Assembly (NCBI GenBank): GCA_002495905.1
Contig: DAHJ01000017.1
Coordinates: 1-22,317, forward strand
Reading direction: 5' to 3'
From: Thaumarchaeota archaeon UBA223
Lineage (GTDB): Archaea > Thermoproteota > Nitrososphaeria > Nitrososphaerales > UBA57
DNA: 22,317 nt
In this document: positions 13,851 to 21,039 of the stretch, piece by piece
How positions within the stretch are numbered: position 1 is the stretch's first letter
Layout of the letters: each line of letters begins with the position of its first letter
Position numbers and translations under genes: made by a program
Notes under the pieces: generated by a model
What the model was told of the DNA's origin: nothing
Databases searched by the model: none
Seen by the model: the letters and a program-made list of their open reading frames with translations, nothing else

Positions 13851-14132
13851 ATGGATTGGGAAGTACTATTTCCAGCATTGGCATTTACAATTGTCGGTGC
13901 TTTCGGAATATGGGCATCATTTGATACTAATATTCTATTCCCTGCAGAAACATTTATTCAAGGACTTCATGCAACAGCAATGTTTGTGTTAGCTTTAGGA
14001 CTAATGTTACTTCCTGGAGGTTTATTGAAAGGCGGAACTCCACGACCTAGAGGAGTAGGCCTAGCAGTAGTTGTTACGCTAATGACAATGACTGCAGCAT
14101 TAGGAATTTTATACGTAATTCTAAACTTCTAA
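13851..14132 (+). CDS. Small three-helix membrane protein (unrecognised)
   Basis: 93 residues with three hydrophobic segments (about 5-22, 38-56 and 68-91) and a short basic link GGTPRPRG that faces the cytoplasm by the positive-inside rule. ATG at 13851 follows an AT-rich gap of 48 nt with a TATA-like TTTTATTTTCATAG. The SpoIIM-like gene starts 4 nt after its stop. It could be a small oxidase or energy-coupling subunit by position, but there is no recognisable motif. Confidence 0.78.
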   Translation: MDWEVLFPALAFTIVGAFGIWASFDTNILFPAETFIQGLHATAMFVLALGLMLLPGGLLKGGTPRPRGVGLAVVVTLMTMTAALGILYVILNF

Positions 14133-14136
14133 TTAA

Positions 14137-14658
14137 ATGATAAAAAACAATATTAGAGAAATTTTTCCAAAATATTGGGTTAATTCATTTATTTTTGTTT
14201 TAATATTTACTATACTAGCAGGGTTAATAGGATCAGCATTTCCGTTAGATGTGGAACAAGTATCAGACATATTAGAACAAGCTGAAGAACTAATACCAGT
14301 AGATATAGACGCACAAGCAATTTTTCTAAACAATTATAGAATATCATTGATAATGTTAGCGCCGGTATTGGGATTTGTATTTGGTTTTATAGTAATTTTT
14401 CAGACAGGCATGGTATTTGGTGCTGCAGGAAGTAGTGTAGGATTTTCTGGAGTATTACTATATGGATTGACCGCATTAACTCCATTTTTCTGGTTAGAAT
14501 TTATTGCATATGCAGCAAGTATGACTGAGAGTGTATACTTCATAAGGGGAATAATAGAGAAGAATACAAAAATAGAGATTAAAAGAGTGTTTGCAATAAT
14601 TATACTGAATTTTGTATTATTGGGTTTAGGAGCACTAATAGAGATGTTATTTATTTAG
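14137..14658 (+). CDS. SpoIIM/DUF95-family membrane protein
   Basis: 173 residues and about four helices. The pattern FPKYWVNSFIFVLIFTILAGLIG, then FLNNYRISLIMLAPVLGFVFGF, then GLTALTPFFWLEFIAYAAS is that of the SpoIIM/DUF95 family, which is widespread in archaea and not tied to sporulation there. Its function in archaea is unknown; in other organisms members act in envelope remodelling. The 3' end overlaps the convergent Hsp20-like gene by 8 nt. Confidence 0.87.
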   Translation: MIKNNIREIFPKYWVNSFIFVLIFTILAGLIGSAFPLDVEQVSDILEQAEELIPVDIDAQAIFLNNYRISLIMLAPVLGFVFGFIVIFQTGMVFGAAGSSVGFSGVLLYGLTALTPFFWLEFIAYAASMTESVYFIRGIIEKNTKIEIKRVFAIIILNFVLLGLGALIEMLFI

Positions 14659-15100
14659 ACACATTATAAAGTAGATTAATAGTCAAAGTGCCATTAATAA
14701 AATTATACTTATCAAGTCTTAAATTTTTAGAGATTTTTATTTTTTCAGACAGACCACTTTTACTAGCGATAGTAAGTTTGCCAGATGTATGAGATACTTT
14801 CAAATCAGAATGTTGGCCGGGTATTTGTGCAATAATATCTAAACCATTATTTGTTTCTATAGATTCATAAGTAAACTTTTTAGACGAACGAATTATTCCA
14901 AGTCCAGATTGTTTTTTTATTGTTTTTCGAATTTCATTCGACCAATAGAGAAACAAAAGGATTGCCAATAAACTCAAGATAACTGCAGACAGTCCACGTT
15001 GTACTCTTGTAATTATCAGTATAATCAAACTTATAGCAATAATTGATAGAAATGCATAGAAATATTTGAAATCTTTAGCTTTGAATGGACTTTTAAACAT
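14651..15100 (-). CDS. Membrane-anchored Hsp20/alpha-crystallin-like protein
   Basis: 149 residues. Two membrane helices lie near 14-31 and 38-54, followed by a basic linker (NEIRKTIKKQ) and a compact all-beta domain from about 77 to 147. That domain carries the alpha-crystallin pattern: LDIIAQIPGQHSDLKV (strands with the central PG), GKLTIAS, then a strand leading to NLRLDKYNFINGTLTINL, which corresponds to the signature asn-Gly-x-Leu with the final strand. Ordinary small heat-shock proteins are soluble, so a membrane-tethered version is unusual. It may protect membrane proteins such as the nearby respiratory subunits, but this is inference. Confidence 0.8.
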   Translation of the reverse strand: MFKSPFKAKDFKYFYAFLSIIAISLIILIITRVQRGLSAVILSLLAILLFLYWSNEIRKTIKKQSGLGIIRSSKKFTYESIETNNGLDIIAQIPGQHSDLKVSHTSGKLTIASKSGLSEKIKISKNLRLDKYNFINGTLTINLLYNVSK

Positions 15101-15179
15101 AATTTATTAAGAAACTAATTAATCAAAAATGTTACGAATTTATGATAAAAGTTAACATCAGGTTAGATATATTAGAAAT

Positions 15180-16487
15180 GTGGTAGGACTTACAATATCG
15201 GGTTTAAGAGGAATAATTGGAGAAGATTTATTCGCGAATGATATATTAGAGATAGTCTATAATTTTGTGGATTCTGCAGGAATAAATTCGTGTGTAATTG
15301 GTAGAGATACTAGATCTACATCAGACATGATTCATCAAGTAGTAATTTCGTGTTTATTATCAGAAGGTTGTAATGTAGAAGATTTAGGAGTAACATCTAC
15401 CCCTTCTGTATTTCGTCATGTTAAAAAAAATGATTTAGATGGAGGAATTTGCATTACGTCGTCGCATAATCCAAAAGAATGGAATGGGTTAAAGTTAATC
15501 GTAAGACCAGGCAGAATTATAAAACCAGAGGAATTAAGAAATAAGATTAATAAAAATAATGTATTTACAGGTACTAAAAGAGAATTAGAGACGTGTTATT
15601 ATGAAGATTTAATAGAATTCTTTGGAAATGAAAGATTTCACGGTTTAAAAGTAGCAATGGATTTAGGAGGAGGTGCAGCATGTGAATTTGTAAGGGAAAT
15701 ATTTGTAAAGTTAGGGTGCAAAGTTCATATAATTAATGACGTATCTGGTTCATTTAATAGAATAATAGATCCTACAGAAGATTCACTTAAATCGTTATCA
15801 AAATTAATACTCGATAATCAATGCGATGTAGGATTTGCTTTTGATGCAGATGTTGACAGATTAGTAATTTTAAATGAAAAAGGAGAAAAAATCCCTCCAG
15901 ACTTTTCTTTATTGTCAGGAATCAAATATATTGAACAGAAATTCGGATTAAAGAAGGCAGCAATCAGTATTGATAGTTCTTTATCGATAATTAATTATTT
16001 GAATAAAATCAATTGCGAAATAATTACTACACCGGTTGGAGAAATTAGCGTATTAGAAAAAATACAAAGCGAAGGATGTCAATTAGGAGGTGAAGGAAGT
16101 AGTGGAGGATTCATTTATCCTGATTTTAATTTATGTAGAGATGGAATTTTGTTAGCATTGATGGTTTCAAAGCTAGTAGAAATGAATGGAAGTGTAGATA
16201 ATATTTTCAAAGATATTGAAAAATTCAAACAAAAAAGAATAAAAATAAAAACTGATCCTAATAATTTTATTTTCGTAAAGCAAGAATTTGAGAAAATGCA
16301 AGATATTACACTAATTGATGGAATTAAAATTTCTCCAAATAAAGATAGTTGGGTACTAATTAGACCATCTAATACTGAGAAATGTATAAGATTGTCAGTA
16401 GAAGCAAAAAATGACAATGATGCATCAGAATTAATAAAGAAATTTGAGAATCAAATAAACAACATCATTACGAATTCAAGTTCTTAA
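15180..16487 (+). CDS. Phosphoglucomutase/phosphomannomutase family protein
   Basis: An alpha-D-phosphohexomutase, 435 residues, which moves a phosphate between C1 and C6 of a hexose. Visible sites are the phosphoserine loop TSSHNP (Ser95), the metal loop DADVDR (222-227), the sugar-binding GEGSSGG and the phosphate-binding RPSNTE near the C-terminus. The start is GTG at 15180: the overlapping ATG at 15178 runs into a stop at once. Whether the substrate is mannose, glucose or glucosamine phosphate cannot be read from sequence. The metal loop is DADVDR instead of the commoner DGDGDR, and the gene overlaps its convergent paralogue by 20 bp. Confidence 0.93.
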   Translation: MVGLTISGLRGIIGEDLFANDILEIVYNFVDSAGINSCVIGRDTRSTSDMIHQVVISCLLSEGCNVEDLGVTSTPSVFRHVKKNDLDGGICITSSHNPKEWNGLKLIVRPGRIIKPEELRNKINKNNVFTGTKRELETCYYEDLIEFFGNERFHGLKVAMDLGGGAACEFVREIFVKLGCKVHIINDVSGSFNRIIDPTEDSLKSLSKLILDNQCDVGFAFDADVDRLVILNEKGEKIPPDFSLLSGIKYIEQKFGLKKAAISIDSSLSIINYLNKINCEIITTPVGEISVLEKIQSEGCQLGGEGSSGGFIYPDFNLCRDGILLALMVSKLVEMNGSVDNIFKDIEKFKQKRIKIKTDPNNFIFVKQEFEKMQDITLIDGIKISPNKDSWVLIRPSNTEKCIRLSVEAKNDNDASELIKKFENQINNIITNSSS

Positions 16488-17835
16488 TTAAATCATTAAC
16501 AAGTGTAGAGCACTTTGTCATAATAGCATCGAGGTGAGATTGGCTATCAGATTCACTAAATAGCCGAATAATAGGTTCAGTTCCACTAGGTCGTATTAAT
16601 GACCAACTATTCTCAGACCAGTGAATTTTAAGTCCGTCAGTTTGATCAATTTCTTCGGAAATAGATGAAGCAATATCATGAATAATAGATTCTCTAGAAT
16701 CTATAGGACATGAAAATTTAGTTTTTGATTGATAGAAATTAGGTAAAGTAGACAGATTTTCGGACAAAGTTGTGTCTGAGAATGAAAGAAGTTCAAGCAT
16801 AAGTGCAGTTCCCATACCACCATCACGAACAGCAACATGTGGAGAATACAAACAACCTCCATTTTCTTCAAAACCAAATTTTGAATCGAGTTCCAGCATT
16901 TTATGAGAAACATCAACACTTCCGACTTTAGTACGATGTACATTAACGTTATATTTTGATGCCACTTTTTCAATAATTAGGGATGTAGCAATAGTAGTAA
17001 CAATAGGTGATTTAATTCCTTTATTAATTAGATGTTCAGAAACTAGAGTACCCGATTTATCACCCCAAAATACAATACCTTTTTCATCACAAAATATACT
17101 TCGATCTCCGTCTCCATCGAAACCAACGCCGATATCTGCATTATTTTCAACGACAGATTGTGAGAGAAATTTCAAAGTATCAGGAGTAGGTTCGCCTCCT
17201 CTTCCTGAAAAAGTACCATCAATATGATTATTAACAGTAATTACTTCACAACCAAGAGATTCTGAAATAAGAGGAGCAGCTAGAGCTTGAGTTCCATTAC
17301 CAGAATCAATTACAATTTTTAATTTTCGATTTTTAATAGACGAGGAGTCAACATTTTGAATAACAGAATGTATGTAATTATTTATAGAAGAGGTATCCGA
17401 ACTTATCTTTCCAACATTTTCCCAGTTTTGTCGATTGTATTTTTGTTGGAAATATATATTTTCAATAATTTTCTCTTCAGATCGAGAAACTTCAATACCA
17501 TTGGAAGATATCACTTTAATTCCGTTATATTCAGAAGGATTATGAGAAGCAGTAATCATTACTCCTCCATCATAAGAATTTTTTGTTATTAATTGAAGAG
17601 CAGGAGTAGGAACCATACCAGCTGAAATAACATTCTTGCCAGATTCCATCAACCCTGCAGATATAGCACGAGAAATAGAAGGACTTGAATTTCTTCCATC
17701 AAAGCCAACTATAATATCAGGTTTATCGAAGAAAGTACCAATACTAAGACCCATATTAACTATAAAATCAAGGCCGTATTCTTTTCCCGGAATGAACCTA
17801 ATGCCATTTGTGCCAAAAAGTTTGTTGTCAGTCAA
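16468..17835 (-). CDS. glmM: Phosphoglucosamine mutase-like phosphohexomutase
   Basis: 455 residues, all domains present. The N-terminus LFGTNGIRF is typical of GlmM and related archaeal enzymes; the phosphoserine loop is TASHNP (Ser97), the metal loop GFDGDGDR, the sugar loop GFEENGG, and the phosphate site RPSGTEPIIRL. It would convert glucosamine 6-phosphate to glucosamine 1-phosphate for UDP-GlcNAc synthesis; archaeal paralogues also act on mannose or glucose phosphates, so the symbol is tentative. The start is TTG at 17835, preceded by no in-frame ATG. The 3' end overlaps the convergent paralogue by 20 bp. Confidence 0.9.
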   Translation of the reverse strand: MTDNKLFGTNGIRFIPGKEYGLDFIVNMGLSIGTFFDKPDIIVGFDGRNSSPSISRAISAGLMESGKNVISAGMVPTPALQLITKNSYDGGVMITASHNPSEYNGIKVISSNGIEVSRSEEKIIENIYFQQKYNRQNWENVGKISSDTSSINNYIHSVIQNVDSSSIKNRKLKIVIDSGNGTQALAAPLISESLGCEVITVNNHIDGTFSGRGGEPTPDTLKFLSQSVVENNADIGVGFDGDGDRSIFCDEKGIVFWGDKSGTLVSEHLINKGIKSPIVTTIATSLIIEKVASKYNVNVHRTKVGSVDVSHKMLELDSKFGFEENGGCLYSPHVAVRDGGMGTALMLELLSFSDTTLSENLSTLPNFYQSKTKFSCPIDSRESIIHDIASSISEEIDQTDGLKIHWSENSWSLIRPSGTEPIIRLFSESDSQSHLDAIMTKCSTLVNDLIKNLNS

Positions 17836-17914
17836 TTGTATTATTAGAAAGTGTATAACAGTTAAAACGATATCGCAAAGGTAAAATGTAAAAAGAACTC
17901 ATCAAAGTCTTGAT

Positions 17915-18670
17915 ATGAACATAGCAGTATGTGTAAAACAAGTGCCAGACACTGCATCACAATTAATAATTTCTGGAGACAATAAATCAATAGATGAAAG
18001 TGGAATAAAATATGAGATAAATCCTTTTGATGAATACGCACTAGAAGAAGCATTAAGACTCAAAGACAAAGATGAAACAATAAAAATTACTATAATTTCT
18101 TTAGGACCTGAACGAGTAAAACAATCTTTAACAAAAACTTTAGCTATGGGGGCAGATGAGGCAATACATATAGAAACCAATGAAGTAATTGATGATTGTA
18201 TAAATATAGCGACAATAATCGCAAATGAAATAAAGAAAAATCAATATGACCTAATATTATTTGGAAAAAAATCAGTAGATCAAGATAATAATCAGGTAGG
18301 AATAATGATTGGAGAAATAAACAAAATTTCGTGTATATCTAACTGTTCAGAATTTAAAATAGAAGGAAAGAAAATTATTGCGAATAGAGAAGTAGAAGGA
18401 ATAGTAGAAGTTTTTGAGAGTGAACTTCCAGCAATAATTACACATGAAAAAGGTAGAAATGAATTACGATATCCGTCATTAAAAGATTTAATGGCAGCAA
18501 AGAAGAAACCAATCAATACAATAAAGGTTGAAACAAATATTGATAAGAGATCAGAATTACTCAAGTTAGAATATCCAGAAAAAAGAGAAGAAGGAGTAAT
18601 AATAGGTGAAGATAAATCATCAGTAACTGAACTAATCAGGATATTAAAAGAAGAGAAAAAAATAATTTAA
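17915..18670 (+). CDS. etfB: Electron transfer flavoprotein beta subunit
   Basis: 251 residues. The N-terminus MNIAVCVKQVPDTA is the EtfB hallmark, followed by NPFDEYALEEALRLKD, GADEAIHIE and the nucleotide-binding GKKSVDQDNNQVG. With EtfA it forms the flavoprotein that takes electrons from acyl-CoA or other flavin dehydrogenases. The alpha-subunit gene follows immediately after the stop, so the two are translated together. Whether it bifurcates electrons cannot be decided from the motifs I can see. Confidence 0.96.
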   Translation: MNIAVCVKQVPDTASQLIISGDNKSIDESGIKYEINPFDEYALEEALRLKDKDETIKITIISLGPERVKQSLTKTLAMGADEAIHIETNEVIDDCINIATIIANEIKKNQYDLILFGKKSVDQDNNQVGIMIGEINKISCISNCSEFKIEGKKIIANREVEGIVEVFESELPAIITHEKGRNELRYPSLKDLMAAKKKPINTIKVETNIDKRSELLKLEYPEKREEGVIIGEDKSSVTELIRILKEEKKII

Positions 18671-18679
18671 GTGGTATTC

Positions 18680-19648
18680 ATGGGCGGTATTTTATCAATT
18701 ATTGAAGCGAAAAACAAAGAAATCAAGAATTCATCATTAGAAGTACTTTCAGAAAGTCAAAAAATAGCAAATACAAAGGATTTAGAGAATAATGTAGTAA
18801 TTCTAGGAGAATATGAAGAGAATAACTCAAACCAGATTAATGAATTTGGAATAAATAAGGTATTATTAGGAGCTACAAATAAAATAGAAAATTATTCTCC
18901 TGATTTATATAAGAATATAATATTAAATTTGATTGAAAAATTTGAACCAGAAATAATTATATTTTCAGGAAGTGCAATTGGAAAAGATATATCGCCAAGA
19001 ATAGCTGCAAATATGAATTATAATTTAGTAACTGAATGTATAGAAATCAAGGTAGAAGAAAACGGATATGAAATTAAAAGACCAATTTATGCAGGAAAGA
19101 TTATTCAGACATTAAAATTCAACAATAATCCAATAGTGCTATCACTAAAATCGAATTATTTCTCAATTAATAAAGTAGAACAAAAGGATTTTTCTTTCGA
19201 GCAAGTCAATAATGAAGAAATAGGAAATATAATCAGTCCTGTATTGAAAGAAATTATACAACCTCAAAAAGAAACACTTGATGTATCAGAAGCATCAATA
19301 ATAGTTGCAGGTGGAAGAGGAATAAAAGAACCGGAGAATTTTAAATTAATTGAAGAATTAGCAGATGTATTGAATGCAGCAGTTGGAGCATCAAGAGCAG
19401 TAGTAGATGCAGGATGGAGACCGCATTCAGAACAAGTAGGTCAAACAGGTAAAATTGTTTCACCTAATTTATACATCGCAATTGGAATATCAGGAGCAAT
19501 ACAACATCAAGTAGGAATGATTAATTCAAAATGCATAGTTGCAATAAATAAAGATAAGAACGCTCCAATCTTCAAGTTTGCAGATTATGGAATAGTGGGA
19601 GATTTATTCGAAATCATTCCAGAATTAATTTCAGAATTAAAAAAATAA
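18680..19648 (+). CDS. etfA: Electron transfer flavoprotein alpha subunit
   Basis: 322 residues from ATG 18680, which I prefer over the GTG at 18671 because MGGILSIIEAKNKEIKNSSLEVL lines up with family N-termini. The first domain shows GSAIGKDISPRIAANM. The C-terminal FAD domain shows GRGIKEPENFKLIEELAD, GASRAVVDAGWRPHSEQVGQTGKIVSPNLYIA and ISGAIQHQVGM, the FAD contacts of the family. It partners the upstream beta subunit and would pass electrons to the FixC-like oxidoreductase encoded convergently. The 3' ends of the two genes are 1 nt apart. Confidence 0.96.
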   Translation: MGGILSIIEAKNKEIKNSSLEVLSESQKIANTKDLENNVVILGEYEENNSNQINEFGINKVLLGATNKIENYSPDLYKNIILNLIEKFEPEIIIFSGSAIGKDISPRIAANMNYNLVTECIEIKVEENGYEIKRPIYAGKIIQTLKFNNNPIVLSLKSNYFSINKVEQKDFSFEQVNNEEIGNIISPVLKEIIQPQKETLDVSEASIIVAGGRGIKEPENFKLIEELADVLNAAVGASRAVVDAGWRPHSEQVGQTGKIVSPNLYIAIGISGAIQHQVGMINSKCIVAINKDKNAPIFKFADYGIVGDLFEIIPELISELKK

Positions 19649-19649
19649 G

Positions 19650-20936
19650 TTATAGTGCATTAGCGCCTTTAATAGAATCCAATAACAGACCAAGTGTAGA
19701 AATGTTATTATTTTTAATAGAATTACGAATTATTTCACGAATAAATTTTTGAGAATTTCCATCTATATTATATAATGATTCAAAGATATTGCAAATTAGT
19801 TTAGGATAATCAGAATATAATTTTTGATTTTCCATATATTTAGGGCCTTTTTTGAATTTTTTAATATCTGTAAGAACATTATGTTCATGAAGCAATTTTT
19901 CATAATTAGAGAGAGAAGAACTAGAAAAATCATTTTTATTTTTTGCAGAAATAAATGTTTCAGCAGCGGCAATTCCAGAAGATATAGCAAGATCAACACC
20001 ACGAAAAGTATAGCCATTATTTAATAACATACCAGCGGCATCTCCACATACCAATATACCATTGCCAAATAATTTAGGAAGCATATTAAATCCTGCTTCC
20101 GGAACTAGATGAGCGCTATACTCTGCGACTTTACCACCATTAACAATACATGAAATATCTGGATGATTTTTAAAATTATTAAGTAATGATGAAACTTGAG
20201 TTTTTGAATTAACAAGATCAGTCCCTTTAACAACTAGTCCAATTGAGATAGAAGATTTATTTGTATAAATAAATGCACCTCCGCGGAGATAATTAGTAGG
20301 AAAACCTACACATACTAAAGCAGCGCCATTGTTTTCTGAGATACAAAAGCGATCGTTAATTACATTACTAGGTAATTCAATAACTTCTTTAATTCCCACT
20401 GAGAAATGTTCAGAATTGAATTGATTTCTAAGACCAGCCTTTTTTGTAATAATTGAAGTAGCTCCGTCAGCGGCAATGACTAATTTAGAAGTAATTTCAT
20501 CATCTCCACTTTTTATTCCTATAATAGAATTATTTTCATCAAATACAACATCGTCAACTTTGATTTCTGGAAATAATTCAGCGCCAGCTTCAACAGCTTT
20601 TTGAGCAAACCAACTATCAAATTTTGATCGAAAGGCAGTAAATCCATGGTTAACAGAGTGATCGGAGGAGAAATTAGTTTGGAAACTAGAATTCTCAGTC
20701 ATAAACATGATACTTTCTTTAGTTACGTTTCTTTCAATTGGAGCATCGTCAGCAAAATCAGGAATCAATTTAGAAAGAGAATAGGGGTAAATTCTTCCTC
20801 CATAAACATTCTTAGAACCTGGTTCTTTTCCACGTTCAAGGATCAGTACCTGATGTCCATTTTTAGCCAAACTATAGGCTGCTGCAGAACCTGAAGGACC
20901 TGCGCCAACAATAATCACGTCATAATCCGTTGACAT
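19650..20936 (-). CDS. fixC: FixC-like ETF-quinone oxidoreductase flavoprotein
   Basis: 428 residues from ATG 20936 (MSTDYDVIIVG); the TTG at 20960 is also open but adds eight residues with no family match. The N-terminal FAD site is GAGPSGSAAAYSLAKNG with the following LERG, then KNVYGGRIYPYSL, the central GVKIKSG-type domain and the C-terminal FAD motif GILVCGDAAG followed by GYTFRGVDLAISSG. It would pass electrons from ETF to the quinone pool. The ferredoxin-like FixX, usually encoded next to FixC, is not in this window, so it must be elsewhere or absent. Geranylgeranyl-reductase-type relatives share the fold, but the ETF neighbours favour FixC. Confidence 0.88.
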   Translation of the reverse strand: MSTDYDVIIVGAGPSGSAAAYSLAKNGHQVLILERGKEPGSKNVYGGRIYPYSLSKLIPDFADDAPIERNVTKESIMFMTENSSFQTNFSSDHSVNHGFTAFRSKFDSWFAQKAVEAGAELFPEIKVDDVVFDENNSIIGIKSGDDEITSKLVIAADGATSIITKKAGLRNQFNSEHFSVGIKEVIELPSNVINDRFCISENNGAALVCVGFPTNYLRGGAFIYTNKSSISIGLVVKGTDLVNSKTQVSSLLNNFKNHPDISCIVNGGKVAEYSAHLVPEAGFNMLPKLFGNGILVCGDAAGMLLNNGYTFRGVDLAISSGIAAAETFISAKNKNDFSSSSLSNYEKLLHEHNVLTDIKKFKKGPKYMENQKLYSDYPKLICNIFESLYNIDGNSQKFIREIIRNSIKNNNISTLGLLLDSIKGANAL

Positions 20937-21039
20937 TATATCAAAACTCCAATCTGGCAAATATTAAGATTGTCATAGTTTGATAAATTTTTAACATGGA
21001 TTTTATAAGCAAGCAAACTGTTGATAGTCGTGAATATTA
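20937..21039. promoter_or_regulatory. Divergent promoter region between fixC and the helicase gene
   Basis: This 103-nt AT-rich gap separates two divergent genes and must hold both promoters. On the minus strand CTTAATATTTG lies about 30-40 nt before fixC; on the plus strand TTTTATAAGC at 21001-21010 lies about 30-40 nt before the helicase GTG. No inverted repeat suggesting a repressor site stands out. Confidence 0.45.
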
